Below, in pieces: positions 34,886 to 43,311 of a stretch of DNA of 64,000 nt (its first letter is position 1; each line of letters starts with the position of its first letter). Made by a program: the position numbers and the translations under genes. Source of the DNA: an uncultured Armatimonadota bacterium (GTDB lineage Bacteria; Armatimonadota; Fimbriimonadia; Fimbriimonadales; Fimbriimonadaceae). The notes under the pieces are model-generated. The model was not told the origin of the DNA and ran no database searches. It saw only the letters and a list, made by a program, of their open reading frames with translations. The stretch covers positions 35,847-99,846 of the forward strand of contig CAIVDU010000038.1 of NCBI GenBank assembly GCA_903904815.1, given 5' to 3'.

Positions 34886-34966
34886 CTTTCGGACAACCTT
34901 CATAGTGTTTGGTTTAGTGTCAGTTCCTAACATTTCGAACGAATTTGCACCCGGCCGCCGAGCATA

Positions 34967-35554
34967 ATGTTTGACGAAATGAATAGCGAGAGCGAGGAAC
35001 CACAGGCCGAAAAGAACCCGGATTTCGACCAGCTTAAAGATGAGCTAGAGGTCTTCGAGCTCATGATCGTCGGATACATCGGTAGCTTGGTTCGGACCGC
35101 CCGCTCGATTCCCGACGACAAGTGGAATTGGAGTTTCTCCGAACGAACCCCTACTGCAAGAGAGATCTGTGAGCACACTTTCGTTTGGCTGTGGTGTGAC
35201 CGGCAGCAAATGACCGTCCTCGATCGCACCCAGCATCGACCTACGCCAGACCTCCCGATAGACCGGATGGCGATGATCCAACTATTGGAACAGGAGGCGG
35301 GCGAGTGGCGGCGTCTGGTACGGTCACTCGATCAGGAATCGCTTTCAGCGGAACGGGAACCCTGGCCCGGCGAAACACGAGTCGTGCGGTCCTTCCTGTT
35401 TCACATGGGTCAAAACGTCATCTACAAGGTCGGACAAGTCTCAGTGCTCTATTACGAGCTTGGCCTCGATGGTGGAGAACCCTACGATGCACCTTTCCCC
35501 AACCGCAGTTATGGATTTACAGATTCCGCACCCTGGCCGTCGCCTCGAACGTGA
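34967..35554 (+). CDS. DinB-fold protein with an altered metal site
   Basis: A 195-residue four-helix protein of the DinB/YfiT superfamily, whose members often act as metal-dependent thiol transferases or are uncharacterised. The first helix region and REICEHTFVWLWC give one His. The last motif, SFLFHMGQNVIYKVGQ, aligns with the usual H-x(6)-YHxGQ, but the second His is replaced by Lys, so canonical tri-His metal binding may be lost. It is one of four DinB-type genes in this window. Confidence 0.75.
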   Translation: MFDEMNSESEEPQAEKNPDFDQLKDELEVFELMIVGYIGSLVRTARSIPDDKWNWSFSERTPTAREICEHTFVWLWCDRQQMTVLDRTQHRPTPDLPIDRMAMIQLLEQEAGEWRRLVRSLDQESLSAEREPWPGETRVVRSFLFHMGQNVIYKVGQVSVLYYELGLDGGEPYDAPFPNRSYGFTDSAPWPSPRT

Positions 35555-35567
35555 TCTCAGACTTGCT

Positions 35568-36080
35568 TCATGGCTCAACTTCTGGGCTGCGGAATCTCCA
35601 GACGAGTACAGCGACTACCACCATTGCGATCGTCCCAAGCACATATTCGGTCGCATGAGTGATTGCCACCGACATTAAGCGCCGATTGAAATCAAATTCC
35701 GGGCCCCGCTTGATCGGCGCCAGTCCGATGAGGGCGTAGGCGCCCGCCAGGATCAACATCATCGTCGCCCAAAGTAAGACGCAAGCTCGCGCCATGAGCG
35801 GCCTGATCGCGGCCGCCGCCAACGGAGCAGTTCTTCGCGCATTGACCAGCGCAAGTACTCCGCCTGCAATTGCCCCAAACCACCAGGCCGCTCCTACTCC
35901 CCAAACGAGGGCCATGACGATGGGAGAAGTGGATTCGACTACTTTGGGATGGTAAACGGTGAAGTACTCCACCGCCACATGGGCCGTCACCATGTCCAGT
36001 GCGATCCCCAGAACACATGCGAGCAGAATGCACTCTACAACTATCTGCGCGGCCGTCCGAAGCTTCCCCACTTTTCCCAT
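35568..36080 (-). CDS. Four-helix membrane protein
   Basis: With the ATG at 36080 (MGKVGKLRTAAQIVVECILL) the protein has 170 residues and about four membrane helices (IVVECILLACVLGIALDMV, IVMALVWGVGAAWWFGAIAG, ACVLLWATMMLILAGAYALI, YVLGTIAMVVVAVLVWRF). A longer frame overlapping the upstream esterase gene is not credible. It follows that gene by 14 bases, so both probably share a transcript. No family is recognised. Confidence 0.7.
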   Translation of the reverse strand: MGKVGKLRTAAQIVVECILLACVLGIALDMVTAHVAVEYFTVYHPKVVESTSPIVMALVWGVGAAWWFGAIAGGVLALVNARRTAPLAAAAIRPLMARACVLLWATMMLILAGAYALIGLAPIKRGPEFDFNRRLMSVAITHATEYVLGTIAMVVVAVLVWRFRSPEVEP

Positions 36081-36093
36081 CTTTTGATGTCCG

Positions 36094-37605
36094 CTACCAA
36101 TCCTTTTTGATCCCAAAACGCTCTCTTGTGAGCCTAAGAGGGCGCGCCCGTGTCGTCTTGCCCAGATAGACGATAGCCCGATACCACTTTCCCGGACGAT
36201 CGTTTCGGTAAGAGCCCTGAGGGTCTTTCGGATCGAACCCTGAGCCACAGGTTCTTGTAGGATGTGGCAGATCGAGCCACGCTCGCTCGTCGCGAGGAGC
36301 TTGATCGAACGTGGCGATGAACAGACTTCCGGCCTTGCCAAGCGTTTCGTCGAGGCTACCTGCCGCAGGGGCGCCGACCTCGAAAGATTGGAGTTGCGAC
36401 ACCGCCCCCGTGGAGTCCATCAAGCGCGACTGAAACGAACCTTGGCCAAAACTAAAACCAACCGGGAAATAGGCGCGCCCGAATCGCCTCGCCGAGTATC
36501 GTCCCATCGTTTCAACCGAATTGTCTTCCGGAACGCTGGACCCGATATGGTAGTTGTGGGCCCAGAGCATGGCCTTCGACTGTGGATACAGCTTCTCAAC
36601 GATCCACGCAGCGTTTTCGGCCATGCAATGATCTCGCCACCCAGAATACGTATCGAGGATGGTGAACTGACTTACGATCTCGTTCAATTGCCGCAACGTG
36701 TCAGCAAAAAGGCCCTCGGTGCTCGGCGGAGCCGTCCGGTAGTCGGCTTGTATAGTTGCGAACGATTTGCGGGTGGCACTTTCACCGACGGTTCCATCAT
36801 TGAGCCCCTTGAGCAGTTCGTCCAGAGCTTTCGAACTCCATCCCGCAGTCTTGAGAGCTTTGGCGTCTTCCTGTGCCTTCGTCAGGGCTTTCGTGAGAGC
36901 CTGGTAGGTTTCGTCGATGTGGTTCTGCTCGATCTTGGATGCCTGAGCGGCTACAACCGCACACTGACACGCTGTCTCGTAGGCTTCAACGCCAGACTTC
37001 TTGACCAACTCATTCCGGGTCTTACTCAATCGTGAAAGAGTGGAAATCAGGGATTGGGGAGTAGGATTGGCCGGGAATTCGGGCTCGTTTGCGGGCCGCC
37101 ACATCTTCCAATACTCGGCGGCTCGCGCGTAGGCGGGCGCCTTGGCTTGCATGTCGAACCCGACGAAGTGAACGCGATCGGTGTGGGATTGGTTGTAGGA
37201 TCGCATCCACTGAACCAATCCGAGAGCCTCCTCGGTATCCCAGGTCCAAAACCCTTGCCCATGGACCACCGCTTCGGCGTCGCCTTCGCCCGTCTGGATG
37301 TACTTTTCGATCGGCAAGCAGTCTGGGAAGCTTGCCTCCATGGCAAAGACTCTGTAGCCCTTGCGCTCTACCAGGTACTCCAACATTCGGTGCTTGAAAA
37401 GGGAGGCTTCACGCGTGCCGTGGGTAGGCTCTCCCATACCGACGATCTTAACCCGACCAAGCCGCTTCCCGAAGGCTTCTAAGTCGTCAAAACCATTCCC
37501 GGCCTGAACGGTCTTGATGGGCATCGCGCTCAACTTAAGCCACTTAACGACGGCTGCGTCATCGACTTGAGCGTGTATCTGCATGAGCGCAAGCGCGGTC
37601 AACAT
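36094..37605 (-). CDS. Erythromycin esterase family protein, exported
   Basis: With the ATG at 37605 it has 503 residues and a short signal peptide (MLTALALMQIHAQ). The catalytic region MGEPTHGTREASLFKHRML has the His at 62; FAMEASFPDCLPIEKYI and WAHNYHI are further family signatures. EreA/EreB proteins open macrolide lactones, but most family members have unknown natural substrates and there is no resistance context here, so antibiotic inactivation is not implied. The chain carries a long helical insertion (about 190-300) between core motifs. Confidence 0.85.
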   Translation of the reverse strand: MLTALALMQIHAQVDDAAVVKWLKLSAMPIKTVQAGNGFDDLEAFGKRLGRVKIVGMGEPTHGTREASLFKHRMLEYLVERKGYRVFAMEASFPDCLPIEKYIQTGEGDAEAVVHGQGFWTWDTEEALGLVQWMRSYNQSHTDRVHFVGFDMQAKAPAYARAAEYWKMWRPANEPEFPANPTPQSLISTLSRLSKTRNELVKKSGVEAYETACQCAVVAAQASKIEQNHIDETYQALTKALTKAQEDAKALKTAGWSSKALDELLKGLNDGTVGESATRKSFATIQADYRTAPPSTEGLFADTLRQLNEIVSQFTILDTYSGWRDHCMAENAAWIVEKLYPQSKAMLWAHNYHIGSSVPEDNSVETMGRYSARRFGRAYFPVGFSFGQGSFQSRLMDSTGAVSQLQSFEVGAPAAGSLDETLGKAGSLFIATFDQAPRDERAWLDLPHPTRTCGSGFDPKDPQGSYRNDRPGKWYRAIVYLGKTTRARPLRLTRERFGIKKDW

Positions 37606-37646
37606 GCAGCGATTATGCAGCCATGCCGCACCTGTACTCACTGTAG

Positions 37647-37667
37647 GGCAGTTGGCAGTTGGCAGTT
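37647..37667. repeat. Three tandem GGCAGTT units
   Basis: Three perfect seven-base units at 37647, 37654 and 37661. Their complement, AACTGCC, resembles the AACTGC units of the direct repeats at 22717-22852. Confidence 0.6.
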
Positions 37668-37701
37668 CGGAGAAGTACCAGCGGTACACCGCCGCGTGTG
37701 G

Positions 37702-38403
37702 CTACGCCTTGCCGGTGAGTGAGAGTTGGACCGTCGTTCCTGAGACCGTCGTGCCCATCGAGCCGTCTTTCTGGCTGTCTCGATGCTTGGCGTTGCCGGT
37801 GATCGTGAGTTCAGATTCCCTATGCTGGGTCCCCGCAGTCAACTCGAACGGAAGTTTGCCTTCGAAGCTGCCATCTCCGACAGAAACAAAGCTCTCACCG
37901 GCGAGCGATGGACCCGATTTTCCGACGCTTGAGAAAGTGATTTTCAGGGTTGAATCTTTGAACTGGAGAGAGCCATTGCCGTAGACAATTCTTGTCCCGG
38001 GCGCCGGAGTCGGCAATGCAGGCCGATCGGTGGGAAGAGTGATGTACTTGAAGCCGGTAGAGACGACGACGGGCTTAGTCAGCTTGAAGGTGAATGAGCC
38101 GCTCTTAGAATTAAACCCGTCAGCAGCCGAGATCCTCTCTTCAATGAATTGCTTTCCGATCTTTAATGAGACCGTTCCATCTTGTCCCAACTGCGCCCAT
38201 TCGTTAGAGGAGAAAGGGATCGTGGCTTCAAATTTCCATTGGCTCTGAAAAGACGTGTTCTCCTCGGTAATCGAGGATGAGATTTGTTGAATCACGGTTT
38301 TTGTAGTGCTGGAGCGAGTCGATTCAGACAGGCTGAATCTCGTTACGGGGTCAGTCCCAGAACTTGTCGATAACGCCGAAATGAAAAGAATCGTCTGCAG
38401 CAT
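37702..38403 (-). CDS. Secreted beta-rich protein of unknown function
   Basis: A 233-residue protein with a signal peptide (MLQTILFISALSTSSG) and Ser/Thr-rich, strand-forming sequence throughout. Two similar stretches (QWKFEATIPFSSNEWAQLGQ and FEGKLPFELTAGTQHRESEL) each precede Gly/Ser-rich strands. There are no cysteines and no catalytic motif. A periplasmic or surface beta-sandwich is likely. It ends 96 bases upstream of the esterase-like gene's start on the same strand. Confidence 0.65.
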   Translation of the reverse strand: MLQTILFISALSTSSGTDPVTRFSLSESTRSSTTKTVIQQISSSITEENTSFQSQWKFEATIPFSSNEWAQLGQDGTVSLKIGKQFIEERISAADGFNSKSGSFTFKLTKPVVVSTGFKYITLPTDRPALPTPAPGTRIVYGNGSLQFKDSTLKITFSSVGKSGPSLAGESFVSVGDGSFEGKLPFELTAGTQHRESELTITGNAKHRDSQKDGSMGTTVSGTTVQLSLTGKA

Positions 38404-38655
38404 CTTGATCTCATTCTACGATGATTCTCAATAAACGCCTGGGCTGTTTCTAGTGGAGCCGCACCCTTCTGTCCGGTTCGGAGTATGACTTCCCTTTCCG
38501 ACATTGATCTCCCATGTCTCTGGTCTTGAGTTCCTCTAGTCGCTTGGAATTGAAAAAAATCACCCCCGTAGGCGCAACTAAACTCTCGACTCACGTAGTT
38601 CGTGCCATTTTCAAACGGCCTCTTCGGTTCCTACATGATCGGTTAACCTATAGGG

Positions 38656-39492
38656 ATGCACCCAACCTTCAGCCTGCTTGTTTCGTGCGTGCTCGCGAAC
38701 TCGACATCCACGGTTGTCAACGGCCGGAGGGTGCAAGTAGACCCTTGCCTGGTCCTCACGGCCCGAACGGCAAAACAGGCGTTGCCGTTGTTGGTCGTCG
38801 ACTTCGAATCGACTCCCGTCGGTGAAATCCCGGAAGGATTTACCAAGCAGGGGAACTGCGAGGTGACCAGTAAGGAGGCCCATTGGGGAAAGAAGTGTCT
38901 TCAAATGAATCCCGCCGAACGCGGCCCGCGCAGGATCGTCCTCAAGGGAGACCCGATGAAACGGATAGGGCCGAGCCATTGGGGGCGACTCTACTTAAAG
39001 GTGCAAATCCCAACCCCTGTTCCGGCCGTGCCGCCCGGGCAGAAGTTCGCGGTCATTCACAGCACGATCGTTGAGGGCGCGGGGACGAGTCCTCTGCATA
39101 ACGATCCCATTTGGGTGCGACTCGCCGATACGTGTACCGGGCCAGATGGAGGACTGCAGTGGTTGTATAACGTTTGGGTAACTCCTCGTCCCGAGTTCGG
39201 CAAAGGCAGTCCCTTCAAATACAGATTTACCGGCGATTGGATGCTGGTCGAGTGGCACGTCGATAGCGCAACCCAAAGTTACGAACTGTTTATCGATGGT
39301 AAGGAGATCCCCGAGGTCAGGCTCCACAATGGAGCAGGCAACTACAACGGCACCGAGATCCCACCATTTTTCGACAGCTTGGCGTTCGGTTGGAACAACT
39401 ACCAGTCAGCAGGAGCGGGCTTTACGGCATGGATCGACGATATTGCGATCGCCCATGAACGCATCGGGGACAAGATTATCTCCAAGTCCTAG
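38656..39492 (+). CDS. Secreted lectin-like (concanavalin-type) protein
   Basis: A 278-residue protein with a short N-terminal hydrophobic segment. VVDFESTPVGEIPEGFTKQG opens a jelly-roll; GRLYLKVQIPTPVP, the GDWMLVEWHVDSATQSYELFIDGKEIP segment and the ending TAWIDDIAIAHERIG are typical of LamG-like or polysaccharide-lyase-like beta-sandwiches that bind or cut glycans. No catalytic assignment is possible from sequence alone. It is the first member of a carbohydrate-oriented stretch that continues to about 53 kb. Confidence 0.7.
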   Translation: MHPTFSLLVSCVLANSTSTVVNGRRVQVDPCLVLTARTAKQALPLLVVDFESTPVGEIPEGFTKQGNCEVTSKEAHWGKKCLQMNPAERGPRRIVLKGDPMKRIGPSHWGRLYLKVQIPTPVPAVPPGQKFAVIHSTIVEGAGTSPLHNDPIWVRLADTCTGPDGGLQWLYNVWVTPRPEFGKGSPFKYRFTGDWMLVEWHVDSATQSYELFIDGKEIPEVRLHNGAGNYNGTEIPPFFDSLAFGWNNYQSAGAGFTAWIDDIAIAHERIGDKIISKS

Positions 39493-39553
39493 GTTCGGTG
39501 AGTCTTTGTGTCAAGGACCGAATCGATTCGGCTTAATCACCAGTGGTCTACGC

Positions 39554-39754
39554 TCAGCGTTCCCTACGCTGCTGGGACCATTTGTCAAATCGTTCGGTGA
39601 CCCACGCATAACTAATCAAAATCGAGAGCCCTAGGATCACCGAAACAACTGCCCCGACTAACCCACCGATCACGAAGAGTCCCGTCGTTACGTGATGCCC
39701 CCTCGAGGCCCTGACCATTGCCATCCCGAAGATGAATCCAACCACCGCGACCAT
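39554..39754 (-). CDS. Small two-helix membrane protein
   Basis: Sixty-six residues from the ATG at 39754 (a TTG directly before it is the alternative). Two membrane helices (MVAVVGFIFGMAMVRA and GLFVIGGLVGAVVSVILGLSI) and a basic tail (DKWSQQRRER). No family is recognised. It is convergent with the lectin-like gene; a perfect CCGAATCGATTCGG palindrome lies between them near 39518-39531. Confidence 0.5.
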   Translation of the reverse strand: MVAVVGFIFGMAMVRASRGHHVTTGLFVIGGLVGAVVSVILGLSILISYAWVTERFDKWSQQRRER

Positions 39755-39919
39755 CAAGGCCGAGATTCACTCAACCGCCAACAGCTAACCGCAACCCGCA
39801 AACCTTGTCCAAAGTTAATTTAAGGGTAAATTACGCCAACGCGGGTCGTCTTGCCGCCGAGCCGGAATAGCTCGGCTCGAATTGGAGACCGGAACCCGCC
39901 AACGGATATCTGAGAGCCA

Positions 39920-40828
39920 ATGATGTCAATTTCCAGAATTCTCGTCCTATTCGTCTCTGCGATCTCGGCGATCGCCACCGCCCAGAACGACAAGATGACC
40001 CCGATCTCGACCCCAAACCAACCGAACGCCATTGTCCTCGGCACCGGTCAACTTCCTGAAGCGACCGCTGACGAAGCCTGGCACTCGCAGTATGGAAGCA
40101 CGTTCGCCAGGAACGTGAAGATCGCCACCCTCACACCCTTTCTCCCAGCCAAGGGCAAAGCCACCGGAGCCGCCGTGATCGTCGCTCCCGGCGGCGGATT
40201 CCTAACGCTTTCCATGGAGAATGAGGGTTGGAACGTCGCAAAAGCCCTCGCCAAGAAAGGGGTGGCCGCATTTGTTCTGAAGTACCGCCTTCGTCCCACT
40301 CCGCCAGACATGGCCGGGTTCGAAGACTCCATGAAACGCATGTTCTCCGGCACTGCGAGGCGACCAGCCGGTACCCAGGACCCGGCGACTGAGCTCGCCC
40401 CGCAAATAGCCGATGCCGTCGCCGCATTTCAGCTCATTCGCACGCGCTCCCAAGAATGGAATGTCGATCCTAACAAGATCGGCATGATCGGCTTCTCCGC
40501 CGGCGCCATGCTCACGATGTCGACCGCCCTGTACGGAAAGGATGCCAATCTTGCCTTCCTCGGCAACATCTACGGTCCTCTCAATTCCGTAGTGGTGCCC
40601 ACCAACGCCCCACCCCTTTTCATCGCCCTCGCAGCGGACGACCCTTTCTTCGGAAACGCGGGCTTCGGACTGATCGAAAGCTGGAAAGCCGCCAAGCACC
40701 CCGTCGAGTTCCACCTCTACGAACAAGGCGGCCACGGCTTCGGTATGTATCCGAAGGAAACCACGAGCACGGGTTGGTTCGAAGCCTTCGCGTCCTGGCT
40801 CCGCATGCACGGGTACATCAAGAAATAG
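39920..40828 (+). CDS. Secreted alpha/beta hydrolase, acetyl-esterase-like
   Basis: A 302-residue protein with a signal peptide ending SAIATAQ. The oxyanion segment is VIVAPGGGFLTLS, the nucleophile elbow IGMIGFSAGAML, the acid lies in LAADDPFF and the catalytic His in EQGGHGFGMY. This layout matches the BD-FAE/acetylxylan-esterase-like group acting on acylated plant polysaccharides, consistent with neighbouring glycan enzymes. The exact substrate is inferred. Confidence 0.87.
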   Translation: MMSISRILVLFVSAISAIATAQNDKMTPISTPNQPNAIVLGTGQLPEATADEAWHSQYGSTFARNVKIATLTPFLPAKGKATGAAVIVAPGGGFLTLSMENEGWNVAKALAKKGVAAFVLKYRLRPTPPDMAGFEDSMKRMFSGTARRPAGTQDPATELAPQIADAVAAFQLIRTRSQEWNVDPNKIGMIGFSAGAMLTMSTALYGKDANLAFLGNIYGPLNSVVVPTNAPPLFIALAADDPFFGNAGFGLIESWKAAKHPVEFHLYEQGGHGFGMYPKETTSTGWFEAFASWLRMHGYIKK

Positions 40829-40922
40829 GGGCTGCCTGGCATCAGCGGAGCCTAGGATACAAGACTGTCAGGTCGACGTTTGACCACGACGACCAAGACC
40901 TGACTCGAAGGATCGAGGGTTC

Positions 40923-41418
40923 TTAGGGGAAATAGATTCTTACGGCAAAGCCTACAACGATAGCAAGCACGGAGAGATACAGCAGTAAGCGCTGTTGCCA
41001 AAGGTGGGATCTCACTGACTTTCTAAAAAAAGGTGAAACTTTCCGTCCGAACCGCAGGAATAAGCCGGACATCTTTTGCTCCTTCCATGTAGCGCAAAAT
41101 GGTGCCTTGGACGATAGAGCCAGCCACGGTTGACCCGAGGGCCAACAAAATCGAACCGAAGGCAAAAAAAGCACATCTCCCGTCGGATCGAGTCCATGTA
41201 GCCGTTTCGAGCTTGGCCAACTCCAACCTTAGTAGGACCAAGCTCAGGCCAACCACTATGCTCGACAAAGTCGCCAGCCATTTGGCCTGGTCGCTCGCCA
41301 TCTTCGCGATCTCCGTGCACGTCGACCTTGCCTCTCCGAACGGCGTCTTTGTTCCGTTAGAGTCAGGATGCTTCGTCTGCTCTACGGACGCCGAGGCTTC
41401 CAGGACTTGACCTGCCAT
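40923..41418 (-). CDS. Three-helix membrane protein split at a T7 run
   Basis: The first frame, from an ATG at 41418, has two membrane helices (WLATLSSIVVGLSLVLL and CAFFAFGSILLALGSTVAGS) and stops at 41023, directly after a run of seven T on its coding strand (41025-41031). A second frame continues across the same run with RKSVRSHLWQQRLLLYL and a third membrane helix, ending at 40923. Losing one base in the run joins them into about 164 residues. This is either a sequence error, a real frameshift mutation, or slippage at the homopolymer. No SD precedes the ATG, but TATAAT lies six bases upstream. A TTG at 41469 is a longer start. Confidence 0.55.
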
Positions 41419-41690
41419 AGCAACATTATAATTACAGAGGTCGACGATTGGTGCTTCAAATTGATACAAGTGTTGCGAACCGTAGACTTAGATGAGTCTT
41501 AGGTCCAAGGCTTCGTAGGTTTCCAGGTACCACTTATCGAGATCTCACCGCGATAGTTCGGATCATCCCAACTCTGGATTTGGACCTCGCCATTTGCAGT
41601 CGACGTTTGTCCCACCGCGACGAACCAAGACTCAAGGACCGAATCGGTGGGTCCTGCTCGGAGGAATATCGTGTAAAGTTGGTATACTGC

Positions 41691-41861
41691 ATGGTTACCG
41701 CTTTTGAAGTTTGTCAGGACTACGCGTTAATTGCGTGCCTAAATGGCAAACGGATGACGTTCCTGATTCGGAACAAATATCGGCTTATTGAGGAGATTGA
41801 AAACCCTGGAGGCTCTCACCAACCCGAATTCTCACCCCTTGAAGTCGGCAAACTCACATAG
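41691..41861 (+). CDS. Possible small ORF before the RelA/SpoT gene
   Basis: A 56-residue frame from an ATG at 41691 (MVTAFEVCQDYALIACLNGK, then IRNKYRLIEEIENPGG). Codon pattern looks moderately coding. TATACT lies four bases before the ATG and no good ribosome site is seen. It ends 64 bases before the preferred start of the synthetase and might be a small partner protein; it may equally be chance. Confidence 0.3.
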   Translation: MVTAFEVCQDYALIACLNGKRMTFLIRNKYRLIEEIENPGGSHQPEFSPLEVGKLT

Positions 41862-41925
41862 ATCCGGTTCTGATTTGGAGAGTTCTCACGGGAACGTCCA
41901 ACAGGCGGACGGCTCAGGGACGGAC

Positions 41926-42897
41926 TTGTGGATTGGCAACCCACTGCTAATCCGACGGTTTCTGGAAGAACGATCAGGTTACGAACAGTTATCATCAGAA
42001 GTGGCGTATACGGCCTCAAAGCGAGCACTTAGTGACGGTATTCCGATTGCGAGCACTTCATGGAGGGCGAAAGAGCTAGTCAGTTTCTTAGCGAAGATCC
42101 AAAGGAGAAGACCACGAGATCCCTTTACGGAGTTTACCGACTTCGCAGGAGCTCGTCTCGTGTGCTATTACGCCGAGGACCTGCCCAGGCTTTCCGATAT
42201 TGTGAAGGAATCGTTCGAAGTGCTTGAGGAAGATGACAAAACTGAATCTCAAGGGATCGATAGGTTTGGTTACGGCGGGATTCACTTTCTAGTCAAATTG
42301 GGAAACAATTCCTCCGGGGCCCGTTACGACGATCTTAAGGCGAAGGTCTGCGAGGTCCAACTCCGCACTGTTATGCAGGACGCCTGGGCAGTCGTTTCCC
42401 ATCACCTTCTGTATAAGAGAGAAGAAGATGTGCCAACTCAGCTGAAGCGCAATGTAAATGCGCTCGCTGGTGCCCTTGATGCGGCAGACATCGCCTTCCA
42501 AGCTATTAAAAGAGATCGCGACTCCTACCTCGAGCAGGTTTCAACTTTTGTCGTGGAGCGCGAAATCGACAAGATTGCTATCAATTCTGATAGCCTAATG
42601 GAATACCTAAAGCAGCGGTTCCCGAATGTAGATGTTGAGGAATCGGGCACCACTGTCGATGGATCGGTCAAGACCCTGTTAGGTCTTAAATATAGGTTCC
42701 TTGGCCAGGTCGACAAGCTACTAGAACAGACCGAGAAAGGACGCCAATGGTTTCGTTCCCAAGTCGACGGATCGTTCGTCACAAGTTCCACCTCGGAGGT
42801 ACAAATGGCAATCTACATCGCGAATCCAGCATTTCGCGTGGCGAACTGCACACCGAAATTCGCTGAGCTGTACGGCCGAGCTTCGCAGATCGTTTAG
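41926..42897 (+). CDS. Stand-alone RelA/SpoT-type alarmone synthetase
   Basis: The TTG at 41926 with AGGGA five bases upstream gives 323 residues; the frame is open to 41788. The synthetase core is clear: TEFTDFAGARLVCYYAEDLP (catalytic Asp), FGYGGIHFLVKL and CEVQLRTVMQDAWAVVSHHL with the catalytic Glu, then YKREED. There is no HD hydrolase domain and no TGS/ACT region. A C-terminal extension of about 150 residues follows, with a helical part (DKLLEQTEKGRQWFRSQ). Relatives include small alarmone synthetases making (p)ppGpp and toxic ones such as CapRel/FaRel. It is divergent from the split membrane protein gene. Confidence 0.87.
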   Translation: MWIGNPLLIRRFLEERSGYEQLSSEVAYTASKRALSDGIPIASTSWRAKELVSFLAKIQRRRPRDPFTEFTDFAGARLVCYYAEDLPRLSDIVKESFEVLEEDDKTESQGIDRFGYGGIHFLVKLGNNSSGARYDDLKAKVCEVQLRTVMQDAWAVVSHHLLYKREEDVPTQLKRNVNALAGALDAADIAFQAIKRDRDSYLEQVSTFVVEREIDKIAINSDSLMEYLKQRFPNVDVEESGTTVDGSVKTLLGLKYRFLGQVDKLLEQTEKGRQWFRSQVDGSFVTSSTSEVQMAIYIANPAFRVANCTPKFAELYGRASQIV

Positions 42898-42958
42898 CTT
42901 GTGATTACCCGATCGCGATTTCGAAATCTACTTTTGGTGAGTCTAAGCAATCACCTAA

Positions 42959-43198
42959 TCAGGTCCGGCAAGCTTTCCGCGCACAAGAGCCTATATTCCG
43001 GATCGTTACCTCACGCTGGCCAGCGGGGAGATCGAGGACTTCGTGCTTGGAGAGGTACACCTGATCAATGTTGACATCGTTGCGTGACATCCTCGCACTG
43101 GACTCCGTCGCATCGACTTTGTTGACCACCCCGTCATTTTCGCCGAGACTACGCTCGACGCTTCCCTGTTCGTGAAGGCGTTCATCTTCCAGGGACAA
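42959..43198 (-). CDS. Coding-like fragment, possible remnant
   Basis: A 79-residue frame from a TTG (SLEDERLHEQGSVERSLGEN, then YLSKHEVLDLPAGQREVTIR). The same frame continues upstream without a start (SFHHAFLDGP) to a stop at about 43233, and codon choice looks coding throughout, so this may be the tail of a degraded gene. No family is recognised. It lies in the 414-base gap 42898-43311, which otherwise holds nothing I can name. Confidence 0.3.
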   Translation of the reverse strand: MSLEDERLHEQGSVERSLGENDGVVNKVDATESSARMSRNDVNIDQVYLSKHEVLDLPAGQREVTIRNIGSCARKACRT

Positions 43199-43311
43199 CG
43201 GTCCGTCCAGAAACGCGTGGTGAAAACTTCCCTACGAGCAACCCATCGGCTACCCTCCGCGACAGACCAACGATTGCGACAGGTTATCTATTCGACGAGT
43301 CAGCCACGCAG

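Noticed and set aside
36094..37605. Macrolide resistance determinant
   Set aside because: Family membership alone does not show macrolide hydrolysis; there is no resistance island, mobile element or inducible leader.
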